In this document: positions 46,436 to 59,122 of the stretch, one piece after another | How positions within the stretch are numbered: the stretch's first letter is position 1 | Layout of the letters: each line of letters opens with the position of its first letter | Assembly: GCF_030704535.1 (NCBI RefSeq) | Contig: NC_081813.1 | Location: 3,682,001 to 3,746,000 of the forward strand | Direction: 5' to 3' | DNA from: Vitis vinifera | Taxonomy: Eukaryota; Streptophyta; Magnoliopsida; Vitales; Vitaceae | Length of the DNA stretch: 64,000 nucleotides | The notes under the pieces: generated by a model | Seen by the model: only the letters and a program-made list of their open reading frames with translations | Databases searched by the model: none | What the model was told of the DNA's origin: nothing | Program-made: the position numbers and the translations under genes

Positions 46436-47281
46436 CCTGTTATATCTCAAACCATGATAGTGACAGTGTCCCTGCGGTGTCGGGTGTCTCAAAGATTAAG
46501 CAAACACCCAACTTGAACAAGCTTCAAAGCAGCAATAATAAGTTCACATTCATTCAAATACAGTGAAATTTTCAATAAATCATTTCGAGGTTCAAAACAT
46601 TTCTGAGCATTAAAAGAATCCATAAAACCATAATATAAATATTTAAAACACTTGTTCAAAGAGAAGGATAGGGAGGACTTCTTCTGTGTTTCTAAGATTC
46701 TCAAAATTCTTTATTTCACCAAACAACAGATATTTCTCAACAATTCTTAACCCAATACAGTTACTTCAATGGAGTTCACAATGAATTAAAAAATAAAAAT
46801 AAAAATAAATTTGTATGAAATATATACAAACTCAGAATCATTTTTCACTAGGAACTCAGACACTAAAGCAAAACAATGTAAAAGCTCCAAACCTGAAGAA
46901 AGTAATCTACAGCACTCGAAAATTTCCCAACACGATCGACTCTGCAGAGGCAATTGCAGAACGTAATTGAAACCATTTTCTTCCCAAATAAAAACGATAA
47001 AAACAGAAAATTTTCAGGTTTCGCAGCTTGAACTGAAATGGTTCAGCAGGAAACTTCCACTACAAAGCCAAATGTTATCACATTTGAGAATCAGTAGAAA
47101 CATGGGGCTGAGCAAAAGTGAAATTTCTAAAGCTTTCAGGGTCGGAATTTGGGGAAATTCAGGACGATTAATAAATTGAAATTGATGAAACCAAAAACCT
47201 AGTACGAGAAGAGAGATATTTAATTGATGAAGAAGTGGGGTTTGAAGTAGGGTACCTGAAGAGAGACCTGCAAGCAATCAT
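46436..47281 (-). other. Predicted 5' leader with overlapping upstream ORF, ASCC1-like gene
   Basis: Two upstream exons are suggested by good splice sites: one ending at 47256 (CTTCAG then GTACCC) and one at 46893-46941. They join an acceptor just before 46436. An ATG at 47281 would open a 37-codon frame (MIACRSLFRV...) that runs through these exons and stops just past the main ATG in another frame. The exon structure is inferred, not proven; the upstream frame could reflect a mis-set acceptor. Confidence 0.35.
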
Positions 47282-47591
47282 TCGTGTCTCTGCTGCTTCT
47301 CCTTCAGGCTTTTGGGTCCAATCTCTGCTCTACAGTATCGCCTTCAACGGATTGCCGCTGAAAAAATAAAAACAAAATATAATAAGAAATTTATCGCACA
47401 AAATATGTTAATTGAATGATATTTTTAGAAAATTAATTATTTAAAAAAAAATAAAAAATAAAAAATAAAAGGTATTTATATGTTTAAAGAAAAAAATTTT
47501 TATCAAATGATATTAAAAAAATTAAAATTAATTAAAATTGTATATATTTCAAATTATTTAATCTTTATTTCAAATAATTAAAATAAACTAA

Positions 47592-47623
<32 letters not shown>

Positions 47624-47639
47624 CTTAACAATTAAAATA

Positions 47640-47672
<33 letters not shown>
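47592..47672. repeat. Two (TA)n tracts in a duplicated segment
   Basis: TA runs at 47592-47614 and 47644-47672, each followed by ATTTATTAACTT, indicating a duplicated unit of about 53 bp whose TA tract differs in length between copies. Confidence 0.85.
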
Positions 47673-47681
<9 letters not shown>

Positions 47682-48660
47682 CTTTAAATCCATATTTTAT
47701 TTTCTCCACTTTTTCCATTCATCCACTTTTTCTTTTTATTTTTCATCTCAACATTTTTCCTCATGTTAAATATAATCGACTAATATTTTGACATGAGAAA
47801 TAGGCATTGATATTAAATAAGAAATAATATTGCATATCATATTTATTAAATTAGATTGTTTAGACAGAAATTTTGGTATTTAGAAAAGTATGAACAAAAA
47901 AATTATGGGGAAAAAATAGAATATTATAATGTTTAATTTTAGATGGAAAAATAATTCGAATAAAAATTCATATTAAAATTAATAATTCATGGGGTATAAT
48001 TTTGTGGTAATATTATTTTATAAAAAAAATATTTTCCACTTCATTTACCTTGATCTTCACAATTTAAAAGACGATAACAAAATTATTTTTTGAATTTCGA
48101 TGACAATTAAGGATTATAAATTATTTATTTTCAAATGAACTTGTTGAATAACGAAAATGAAGGATAGATAATGAAAATATTTTTTTTGTTTTGAAAGTTA
48201 ATGGAGGACATAAAATAACTTTGTTCCGAGGCAAAAAAACGTTTATATTATAAATACATTTGAATATATAAAATTTTCATTTTTTTTGTTTTTTTGGGAT
48301 GAAAATCAATATTACAAATCTTTTTTTCTTTTTTTTTTCCACAAAGAGGATGAAAATCAATATTGCAAAAAGTAGTATGGGAGTTCACAAATATCCACAA
48401 TGGAGGGGCTCCTAATTTTCTTCTTTCCTCCTTTCTTTTGTGACCCAAAAACTCTTACAAATAATGATTCCATACTTTGCCCAGAAGCCAACCAACAGTC
48501 TTATCAGAAGGCAAAGAATACACCGCCACCCCCACCACCACTATCACCCTTTCCCAATCCAAAAAAGAAAGGAACCTAGTCAACCTAGTCAAAATTGAAA
48601 ACCCCTTGGTTCATGTTCCTCCCTCACTGACTCACCCATCTCATCTGATCATGCGTAGTC

Positions 48661-48993
48661 ATGGTCTGCATAGGAGGACTTATCTTTGGCTGCAAACGGC
48701 CTCACTCGGCCGCCGCCTACTTCCTCTCGGCCCTTGTGGTCATCAGCATTGTTGTGGGTCTACGTATTCTTTGCTACACCATATATCGCTTGTTGAATTC
48801 TGATCATCAACAACCCCCAGGTGACCATCACCACCAGAGTACTTCCCATGATGGGGTGGAGATGCAGGCTAATAGATTTTGCTCTAGGAGAGCTTCCCCA
48901 GACACCAAGTTTGTGGCTCTAGGTGGAGATGGTGGAGATGGTGATTCGTCTTTTCTTGTTCTACATTCAGAGTTTCAGGGCACCCAATTATGA
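48661..48993 (+). CDS. Small hypothetical single-pass membrane protein, 110 residues
   Basis: I do not recognise a family. The frame encodes a Cys-containing N-terminus (MVCIGGLIFGCKRPHS), one clear hydrophobic helix at about residues 19-42 (FLSALVVISIVVGLRILCY), a His/Gln-rich polar stretch, and an acidic Gly/Asp segment (GGDGGDGDSS) before the end. It is a single exon with an ATG after a CT-rich leader. A longer overlapping frame starting upstream in another phase looks like a shadow. The amino-acid make-up (one helix, low-complexity tail) fits a real small plant membrane protein, but there is no motif to confirm it. It lies between divergent neighbours, so it needs its own promoter. Confidence 0.5.
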   Translation: MVCIGGLIFGCKRPHSAAAYFLSALVVISIVVGLRILCYTIYRLLNSDHQQPPGDHHHQSTSHDGVEMQANRFCSRRASPDTKFVALGGDGGDGDSSFLVLHSEFQGTQL

Positions 48994-49630
48994 TTGTTGA
49001 ATTGCTTTCTTATTTTCTTGCTTGGTCTAGAAGTTCTGCTTTGATTTGATTTCTATTTTATTCAATTTAAATACTATCTGTATCTTTGATTTATCCATAT
49101 TTTTTACATACGGAGAAGAAGGTTGAATGTTGGACAATTATTATTTTTGTGTCTCTAATCAGCTAAGCATAAGAAATGGGTGTTGAAGGTTAACATAAAA
49201 TAACTAGACAAAGTTAGAAAAAAGTTTCGGGAAATAATATATGAATAAGTTTCTCTTAATCTTATACAATTGGTAATGAGTGTTTAAAATGGTATAAGCC
49301 CATCTAACCCTTCGGGGATATTTGTCTATTTGGTCCGTAATTCTATAAGACACAATGAAGACATTGGATCTATACGAGAGGGAATTATTATAATATATTG
49401 AAAAAAAGTTTCTAATGCTATTTATTTGAGTTTTTTTTTAACTTTATAGACAGTTTTAAAACTGTTTGGAGCGGTTTCATGAACCCTAACAAAGACAAAA
49501 AAAAGTCTCAAGGTATAAGAACATAGAAAGGTGAACTACTAGTACTACAAGCTTGAAAAGCTCATATTTCACATAATAATACACTGTACAATTGTAACAC
49601 AAATCTTCAGTCCGTTAGACCTCAAAATAC
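48994..49630. other. Intergenic region, 3' ends of two convergent genes
   Basis: AT-rich spacer between the small membrane-protein gene and the WD40 gene that ends at 49631. I see no gene or element in it. Confidence 0.5.
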
Positions 49631-52220
49631 TCAGCCATTCTGTGGAGAACGCCTCCCTGCATTGCCCTTGGGGCTAACATGCCACACCTTTAGGATGCCA
49701 TCAAGGCTTCCAGTGCAAATGCTGCAGCCATCCTCACCATCATCCCTAGCACGTGCTGGCAAAACGGAAACACACCTAACAGGACCTCTGTGACCTTGCA
49801 ACACTGCTAGGCACTTGTGCTGACCATCCTGCTCTCTAGTCCAAACCCTACATGTAGAGTCAGCTGAGCCACTTATAACATAATTGGACACACTGGCTAA
49901 GCACATCACCGCATGAGTGTGGCCCTGGAGGGCACCACCATACTGCAACTGGCCTGAGAACCAGCCCTTGTGCCAGTAATGTATGTAGCCATCAGTGCAG
50001 CCACCATACAAGACTGCCCCATCACCAGTTAGGCTCAGAGTCTTCACGGGCGAGTTCTTGGCAGGGAGGGTGACAGTGAGGGAATGAGGCCTATCCCCGC
50101 TGCAAAAATTGCGCCGCCAGACTCTCACCGTGGCATCATCGGAGGCAGTGTAGAGGACTCCATCATCAGCCACCACAATGGCATTGACTGGGTCAGTGTG
50201 GGCTTGGATGGTCTCAATGCATTTGTGGTCTGAAATCCTCCATACTTTCACTGTTTTATCAAGGGAAGCTGAGTACAAAATATCATCAGATATGTTGATT
50301 GCCAGAGATGTTATAGCCCCCATATGTTTCATCTGTTCAATGGACCTTGAAGATTCAGTTATACTCATCTTTAAATAGTAAGACAACATAAAAGGAAGGC
50401 TTTTCTATACAAAGATTTAATGGAGATGAATGAGCTAAAGTTTGATGCAACATCTTTATAGAACCAATGAAGAAGATGGATGAAAGGTAAGAGTAGCTAT
50501 AAATAAGAGGTTGGTGTGTCTCCATTATAAGGCTGAAGAACTCTTACATGCAGCATTAAGTGGAGCCCTGCAGCTCAAGGATAAAACATTAAGTAGTTAT
50601 AATTGAGACAGTTGAATCCATTAACGGCTTCCTTATATTGCTTCAACTAATATCACCCAATTCTCACTACAAATTTCATAAAATCTAATGCACCAATCCA
50701 ACAACAAATATGAAAAGCTTCTGCAATTAATCCCCCACATTTAATTACTATGAACAAGAGTTGGGTATGCATTATATGCTAGTTAGGTCAAGAAATTGGT
50801 GGAAAGTTCACTCCTTTTGATCCCAGAGGGTATCTAGACATGCCTTTTTTAAAAAGAAAATTTTAACTACTAATATAGTACCTCTTGTCCTTTACAATCT
50901 ATATAATAAAATTTAAGTCATTATATAAAGATATAAATAAACGAGACTAAAAATAAATTAATAAAGTCAAACTATAAAAGAATAGAATCAAAGCATAAAA
51001 CAATGAGCCGTAATTTTGATATAAAACAATAAGTCTAAATTATACATGTAACACATTATGATTGAATTCGCTTTCTAATAAATACTGATTTCTAATGGGA
51101 TGGTTCCAAAAATACTTCTCAAATGTCCTAAGAAGTCTTCCATTGGATAATAAAAGTAATAGGTGGGTTAGATTTGCTTTTAATAGCTTGGAATCTAAAT
51201 TTAATTTGCCTTGAATTAAAGCTATCCTATCAAAAATTGAACAGTAGTGTCCCTCCTTAAATTTTTTTATTAGTGATGAAATTAAAACCATATATTATAT
51301 CTCTATTCAAATTTTGCTTAAGTGTGGACCTCCTTGCATAGAGCCCTTAATCCTTAGCATGCTTTAGGACATTTTGAGTAGGTATAAGAGTAATTAGTTT
51401 CCAGTTTCGATCAAACAAATCCAATCACTCACGATTCTCAATTCTTCATGCCAACGTTAAACATGAAGATTGAGACCCATCATGGGCTCATGCAGTGACT
51501 GGTTTCAATCATCACGACCTGAGTCGTGTTTATGGCTTCAGCTACCACTTTTTTTTTTTTAATACAAATAAATGTCAAATCTCTCTTTTTTTGGTAAAGG
51601 GAAAAGAAAGAATTGAAGAGGCATTAATGCAGCATTACCATCTTGTCTTTGCCGGAGATGTAGCCCCGGACATAGATTCCAGTCCTGGGAATAGTGGCCA
51701 ATCGGACATGCTTGGGAGCTCCGTCCCAAGTCCGGCGCCAGACCCTAATCTTGGCGTCAGCATAGGCTGCATAAACCCTGTCATTGGAAACCTCAAGTGC
51801 AACCACCATGCAGGCCTTGGTCTTGAGCTGGCCGCACTCGGTGAACTCCGGCAGCTTCCACACCCTCACGAGATTGGTCTCGGAGCCGGTGTAGACGAGG
51901 CCGTTGGAGGCTGCTATGGAGAGGATCTGCCCGTCTTTTTTGAGGACAGAAGAGACGCACCTGTGGGAGGTGGGTAGGTGGTCATGATCGAGCTTGAGCT
52001 TGGTGGGGGCGAAGGAGTGGCGGGGAGATGAAGGGAGAGAGGCGGTGTGGTGGCATGGGGAGGAGAGGGAGCCGGAGCTGAGGCGAGATGGGGTGTGGGG
52101 AAGCTCTGAGAAGGAGGGTTCCTTGGTGGAGATGCTTCTGAGGAACCTGTTGTGGGTTTCATCTCTTATTGCAAAGGAAGGACATTGAGGGGAGTTGGGG
52201 GAATCTATTGATGAACCCAT
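49631..52220 (-). CDS. JINGUBANG-like WD40-repeat protein, third member, one intron
   Basis: Two exons, 51639-52220 and 49631-50332 (427 residues); the intron starts GTAATG, ends TTGAACAG and is phase 0. The N-terminal 70 or so residues are Ser/Pro/His-rich (SGSLSSPCHHTASLPSSPRH); about seven WD40 blades follow, ending RVWKLP, RVWRRT, KVWRIS, RVWRRN, HYWHKG, RVWTRE and KVWHVS. The join restores a continuous SGKDKM-MKHMGAITSLAI sequence as in family members. It is the same family as the tandem pair at 32593-36248 but on the other strand, higher in GC and with an intron, so it belongs to a different subgroup rather than being a recent copy. Probably the closest of the three to true JINGUBANG; that rank is my judgement. 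Scaffold function inferred. Confidence 0.88.
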
Positions 52221-54513
52221 TTCAATTTTCTCACTCTTTCTCTCTCTTTCTCAGTGTGTTTGAGGGAAAAATTGGGGTTGGAATGGGGTGTAAGTGTGTT
52301 AGAACTCAGAACTACAATGTATTGATCCAAGTTAATGCCATTGGGACACTGTTTAAATGCGGACCGTTCGAAGGCTTTAAGTGTTTGGACCAAACATGTG
52401 GAGCTCATCTTAGACTTGGTGGATTGGCATTCACTTTCCATTCATTCATGGGATGTTGTTGGGTTCCAAGGGCTGAATTATGAGGTTCATACCTTTAGGT
52501 TGCTCTGCCAAAACTTTACATGAAGACCTACCCTAGTGCAATTTTTGAACCGAGTCTAACGTCCTCATGATACTTTGTATGTGGGTGGGTGTGGTATTCA
52601 AATAACCAAGCCCAAGCCCCAAGTCCGAAGTTTGGGCTACGCATCCTTTGCCTTGCCCGAAAGCTAGTTTGGGTCTGGTTGAGCATGAATCAGGGGTGAT
52701 GAGTTAGACACGAAAGCTAGTTTAATCTTTTTTCAATGTAGGATTTCGCCATCAATCATACCTCATATAGACACGAAATTCGCATTGTATTACGAAATTA
52801 CTTAAATAAATATCTTTTATGAGACCAAATAGATAAAATCTCACTCTAAAGTTGGAGATCGTCATTAATATTATTTTATAACAATTTGCTTCCCCAATAT
52901 AAATATTATTTGAACCTATAAACTCTTATAACTTATGATACGTTTACAAGGTTAAAAGGATTCTATACATAGATAGTGTTACAAATTTATTTCATTATCT
53001 AATGTCAAATATCTTATATCTAACTAAACATCTAAATCAACTTTTTTTTCATTATAAACTTTGTTCGGTTTTGATTTAACTATAAGTTGACTATATTGGT
53101 TTGACCAATTTTTTCTACAAAAATTAACATAATCATACCTCTTTGTACCCTTATATATATAGGTATAGTATATATGTTGGTGTTGGTTAGTCGGTTCGTT
53201 TAGGTTTATTTGTGTGTATATGATGTTGATGAGAACATGTTTTATTTTTACTTTTTTTTATGATGATATAGGTTTTATGGTTGAGTTTTGTTTGCATTGG
53301 GGAAGTCGTCTATTTGAATAAAGGAGTTTAACCATATAAAGTCATGACCCAAAGGGATGAGTTTAAGTAAATGAAAGATTGAAAGAATCAATCCAATTTG
53401 TCTCTTGCATAGATTAGTTTACTTCGAGCCTAATTAACATTTGCACCTTTCCTTAAGTTTGTGTAATACAAAATTGTCCTAAACTAGGAATTATTTTAAA
53501 ACTATCATAAAAAATTGTATATCACCATATTTAGAAATGTAACTGCTAGATGAGTTTAGGACAAATCACTTTAACCTTGATTATTTACACTTTATTTTTA
53601 ATTTTAATTTGAAAAACATAATTTCAATAGGGACACTATAAGTTTTTTTATTTTAAAAAATCAATAATATTAAAAATAAATATAATTTATAAATAAATAA
53701 ATATTATAATTTTTATATATATTTTATTTTATGTGTTGAAAGGGGAAAAATAAAAAATTAAATTGTTTTTTACTTTATTGTATATGAGTGGAGTGGGAAA
53801 AGCTAATAATCGAACTTTTCCAAATTTTTTTAAAAACTCTCTAAACCATTCCTAACCCGTACATGTTCTTCTCAGATTTATTTGGTTAGGGGTAATATCC
53901 ATGAATTTATCTTCTTTTTTTTTTTTTTCAAAAAATCTAATGTTTTGTTTTTTAATTGAATGCATGAGTGAAGTTCTAATTTAAAAATAAATAGATAAAT
54001 TTATACCAAATAACAAATAAGTAAAAAAAAATTATCAACACTATAAAAATATTCAGAATGCGTTTGATCATGATTTTGAAAAAAAATTATAATATTTTTA
54101 ATACTTAAAAAATAATAATTTTTAAGTATTAAAATTACTTCTCAGAAAATATATTTAATAGTGATTCTAAAAAATATTTTAAATTTTTTTAACATTCTAA
54201 TTATAAAAATTTCAAATATTAGAAAAATTAAAAATATTTATTAAAATTCACTCTTAATTAGTTATATTTTATTATTATTATTATTATTATTAATTTGATA
54301 ATGACAAAAATTAAATAAGAAAATCCACAGCAAAAACTAAAAGGGCAATTTACAAATTCTAATTTCCTAATAGAATCCAAAAGTTGAGAGGGTAGATCTC
54401 AAGGTGAGGGAAGCTCTCTAGGCCTCAACATCTCGATCATATGACTTCACTCACTGTCCAACCCAGTTTCCAACTCTACTTTGCTTGCAATTCCAAGACT
54501 TCTCCGAGCAAAA
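52221..54513. other. Divergent promoter region and AT-rich spacer
   Basis: Upstream of both the third WD40 gene (minus) and the membrane methyltransferase-like gene (plus). A CT-rich leader lies next to 52220. The remainder is AT-rich with an ATT microsatellite at 54271-54292 and a weak inverted-repeat segment at about 54055-54265 that could be a decayed MITE. No gene is supported. Confidence 0.55.
54271..54292. repeat. (ATT)n microsatellite
   Basis: Seven ATT repeats plus a partial unit in spacer DNA. Confidence 0.9.
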
Positions 54514-57500
54514 ATGCTTGAGAGAATGCTCTCAGCGCGTAGACCGCCGCTTCACAGCGACGAAGGAGAGGTTGAAGACGACGAGTCCAAGACCCGAAAG
54601 CACATCTCTTTTGCCATTAGGGTTTCCACCTATTTGACCCGACTGGGTTACCTGTTGCCTTGTCTCCTCCTTGGTGTTGTCCTCTCCTGCATCATCCTGG
54701 TTTCCACCTGGTCCCGGAGACTGGCGTGTGCGCCATCGAGTGACGCCGCTTCTCGATTCAGCTTCTTTGGCTTCGACGGCCCCGACTCAGATTTCGGATC
54801 CCTTGGCGTTCCCTGGTGTATGGATTTGTTTATTTGTTTATTTTTTCTGTTTAGTTGATGGGAAAATGTGGGGGTTGGGAAATTTTTTGGTGGGTGTTTA
54901 TTATGGGGAAAAGGTTATGCGAATGGGAAATAATTAAATCTTGGGTTGGGTTTATTTAGATTTTTTGTGTGGTGGGTTGTTATTGTCTGATTGAGATCTA
55001 TGAAAATTTTGTTGTGTGGTTGATGGGAAAATGATGGAAAAGGAAAGAAAGTGAATTGTTTTGGAGTAATTCTTTTTGGTCTAGGCTGATCTGTTGCTGA
55101 TGAGAAAATTTAGGGGAAAGTAAACAAGATTATATTTTCTAAGTTTTTTTTCTCCTTTTAGTCTCCAGAAAACGAAAAGCAAATGCCATAACCTGAATAG
55201 TTGCATAAGGCTCAATTAAGTGGAGTTTCGTGTTCTAAATATTGGAGAATAGAAAAGTCTAAGTTTGATTAATGTTCTTAGTTTGCCCATTCCTCAGCAA
55301 ACAACGAGAGGAGATTAGTATACCCTTGGAGTTGAGTTTTTAAGTTTTCGTTGTTGTTTTAACGTTTTCCCTACCATTTCCACCATTTCAGGCCATTATA
55401 AGCATTTTGTTGCAGATGGGTTTCTTTAGAGGAGTATAAATTCTTGGATTTTCGTGATATTGGACTAGCTTTTTAGGCATTTGAACAATATTGTTGATTT
55501 ATTCTTGTTTTCCACATTTTTTTATATTATACAATCAAAACTCAAGTATTGCAGATAACTGGGAAGTCCCAAATTACTTAAATTTACCCCAAATATTTAT
55601 GGAATGGCAACATGACCTTATTTACTTCTTAAAAGGCATGATTCTTATTCTTAAATCTGTACATGATTCTCTGAATCACATCCATTTTTGCGTTAACTGT
55701 CTTCCACACTCTAATTATTTATGGCTGATACAAATTTGTTAACATACTTCTCTCTAGTATTCTTTGATTTTTGCTATTGCCAAAATTTTGTTCTTGTTAA
55801 ACTAGATTAGCAACTGGTTATCTAATCTTCTCCTGGAATTTCTCTCTGGTTGTTTTCTCTACATCCCAAGTTTCCTTGTGAGGATTTAGTTTAATATTTA
55901 CACTTTTTATAATTGCCCATATTTCTTTCCCTTTTTACTTGCTTGCTTGGTGGTTTTGCTTTATTACATTGTAGAATTGGGTAGTCATAAATCAGATCTT
56001 AATGAAAACTAGTCTCACTTTGAAATCTGTAACTTGTGTCTGTAATAATTAGTTCTTACAGTCTATGCCCATTTTAATTTTTATCCTTGGTCAAAAGGCA
56101 GATCGAAACATGGTAAAACAGTGCAGTGGACATCCAAGGATTTACTCAAGGGCTTGGAAGAGTTTGTACCAATATATGAAATGCGGCCTATTAAAAATAA
56201 CATGTATGGTATGGGTTTTGACCACAGCTTTGGGCTTTGGTTCATGGCTCAATGGCTGAAGCCAGACTTGATGATTGAGAGCGGTGCATTCAAAGGGCAT
56301 TCCACTTGGATTTTGCGGCAAGCAATGCCAGATACTCGGATTGTGTCACTTTCACCCCGGCATCCAGAGAAATACTTGAAGAAGGGGCCTGCTTATGTTG
56401 ATGGGAATTGCACATACTTTGCTGGCAAGGATTTTGTGGATTTTGGAAGTGTTGATTGGCGGAGTGTGATGAAGCAACATGGGATTACCGATCTCAGTCG
56501 GGTTCTTATCTTTTTTGATGACCATCAAAATGAATTAAAAAGGTATTGGAGTAAATGAAATTTTTTATTCTTGTTCCTTCATATATTACTTATGCTCCTT
56601 GCATGAATTACATTCCAGTATAATTGCTAATTCATGATTTTTCATATTCATGCTTTGATGGGCAGAATAAAGCAGGCTCTGAAAGCTGGATTCCAGCATC
56701 TGATTTTTGAGGATAACTATGATACCGGAACTGGAGACCATTATTCCTTGAGGCAAATTTGTGATCAATTCTATATTAGAGGTGCCTGCTCTCCCACTTC
56801 GCCTTTTATTTTTTTAGTACATATTGGAATCATAAATCCCTAGCATTTTATAATACTCTAATGTTCTTGCATTGTCCAAAGCAAGGAATTTTCACTTTCT
56901 TCTGGAAAGAAATTGTTTTAGGAGTGTTAATGGCTAACATTAGTAAAGAGTCAAGTTTTGATGAAACCAAGCAACAGTATGTTATGGTTGTGGAGTTTAT
57001 ACAAAATGATATTAATAATGAATTACTGTAATACCATTATTTGTGCTCTAGCAAAAAAAGATGGGCTCTACTACAGGAACAAAGTTTTGTCTCAGCTACT
57101 TAGAGTTGGAAAAACTAATCCTTTTTTATGATTATTTTGCTTTATTTGCAGTATATCTACTGCAAAGTCATAGGAAATGACATACTTTTTGGTACCCTCG
57201 CATCCTATTTTTTACTTCCCCTTGTTGTAGGATCTTAGACTGAACCACATGCTTCCTCGTTAGCAGTCATTATTATTTGTTGCATAAGAAAATCATTTCA
57301 CTTGAATTCCTTGCATCTTTTGCCTGGGTAATTTGATTAAGGTAAAACAATGTAATTAAACTTTTAGGCCTTTTGTTGATTAACTCATTTGTTCATAATC
57401 AATATAAAATAATGATGGATAATGTTGATGATCGGTGTACTCCTATTGTGATCGGAAGTTCACTTTTCCTGCACCAGTTGCCAAAGTTGGTCACAGTAAA

Positions 57501-58288
57501 TCTATTTTTACATCCATTTGTCTTATAGAACCAATAAGATGCTCTGTTTCTGAAAAAAAATAAAAAAATAGAGATGGTAAACATCTTTTGTTCTCTGCAT
57601 TAGTCCCTAAAAGAATGATGATTAAATAAAATAGTAGGAAGTTCTTTGCTTGTATTTTGAAAATCCATGTGTAAGTTGATATTTCTTATGGGATTGCATC
57701 TTGAAGTCCTGGTTTACATTTAGTTTTGATGATATAGACTACTGACCCACACTGAAATTCTTATTCCATTAGTTGAAGAAAGGTCATTGGTGAATCGACT
57801 AGGTTTTACTTCAAATCTTGTAAGTTTACAGATTCACTTCATTTTGTGATGGGCTTTTTAATTCAGGAGGTGGGCATAGTTGCTTTAGAGATAGTGATGA
57901 AGCCAGGGAGAGAGCAAAAAGGAAGAAATTTTGGGAGAAGGCGGTGGACACCGACGAACTATGTGGGGCGGGTGAAGAATGGTGGGGGGTTAGAGGACAA
58001 ATGAGGGACAACTTCAACCACAGCAACAAGGATATTTCCTACACAGAACATTTTATGAACAGCAGATTTGTGGAATCAGTGCTTGATGTCTACTGGGAAC
58101 TCCCTCCAGTGGCTGGTCCTTCACTCACCCATCAGTCAAGATACGACCCAGCTCGGGTATCCAGCCCCATTGTTGAAGATGGCAGGTTTGGGTTGTTCCG
58201 GAGGCTGGGTTTAGGTAGACTTGAACCTTTTGTATTTAATGGATACACTCAGATGGTATATCTTCAAATATCTGAACAAGAATCTTAA
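54514..58288 (+). CDS. Type II membrane protein with CmcI-like SAM-methyltransferase fold
   Basis: Exons: 54514-54817, 56098-56542, 56666-56781, 57867-58288 (428 residues; GT-AG, in phase). The start is the ATG at 54514; the frame is open upstream but without another ATG. An acidic/basic cytosolic tail of about 45 residues precedes one membrane helix (YLLPCLLLGVVLSCIILVS), the usual layout of a Golgi-resident type II protein. The lumenal part has DLMIESGAFKGHSTWILRQ, which resembles motif I of class I SAM-dependent methyltransferases in the cephalosporin hydroxylase/rhamnosyl methyltransferase (CmcI) group, followed by VLIFFDDHQN and FEDNYDTGTGD, plausible later motifs. The C-terminal third (EEWWGVRGQM, SRYDPARVSSPIVED) is plant-conserved in my recollection but of unknown role. 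I do not know the substrate; a cell-wall or glycan O-methyltransferase is a guess from topology and fold. Confidence 0.8.
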
Positions 58289-59122
58289 AACCATGCTCAG
58301 AATAGATGCAAAATGTTTTGTTGTTTAGTTCTCCACTTCCTGGAACCTTGAGATTTGTTTATATGGTTCTTTAGTTTGGTGATACTTGATTTTTTTTCCA
58401 TTCAGCTTCCTGTGACATTCTGAATGAACACAATTTAATGATTTTTTACTGTCAATTGCATCTGCAGAAATTCTCATTCCCTTTACTGTAATTTTATTGA
58501 ACTAATGAAAAGTTGAAAACTAGAACATTCAATCCTTCATCAGTTGGTATATGTGAGATTTTTAATTATTTTATTTGTATTTTCTCTCATTCTGCCACTC
58601 AGTAAGAAATGATTAGAACTTGTCTAGTACTGTTTTTTAAAATTGTTATAAAAAACAATTTTGGAGGATAATTTTTTAAACTATCTGTCAGTTATTTTCA
58701 AAATTTTACTTGAAACCCAAATGTAAAAAATATTTTTTTAATTTATTATACATGTAAATACTAAATTTATATACAATAATATTAAAGTTTTAAAGTTTTC
58801 ATATTTTCAGTTAAACAACCATTTTGTGTTTTAAGGAACAAAAAATTATTTTCAATAAAAATTCTTTATATTTTCTTATTACTTATTTAAGGGCATTTAT
58901 GTAAAAAAAATGTTAAAAAACTTGAAATATTCTTATAATATTTTTATATTTTCAAATATTTCTTAAAATAATTTTTTTATATAATATTTTATTTTCAATC
59001 ATTCTTTATATTTATAAAAAAAAAAATTATTCAAATAGATTCTTAAAAAATACCTTACATCTTAAAATAAATTCTTGAAAAAAAAAAAACTATGTCCTAC
59101 GAAAAAAGATTTCCAAACATTG

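Larger units (their letters stand above)
46433..48660. other. ASCC1-like 5' region and AT-rich spacer
   Basis: After the predicted leader (to about 47330), the sequence becomes extremely AT-rich. The piece near 47670-47760 (TTATTAACTTTAAATC, then a pyrimidine-rich tract) resembles the interior of the MITE at 59123-59419, so this may be another decayed copy. No gene seen except the small one starting at 48661. Confidence 0.5.

Noticed and set aside
48477-48803. Alternative reading frame overlapping the small membrane protein
   Set aside because: Its composition looks random, and the other frame has a proper hydrophobic helix and longer continuation.
54055-54265. Another MITE with GAATGCGTTTGAT-like left end
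   Set aside because: The right end does not pair convincingly and no target duplication was found; it may be plain AT-rich DNA.
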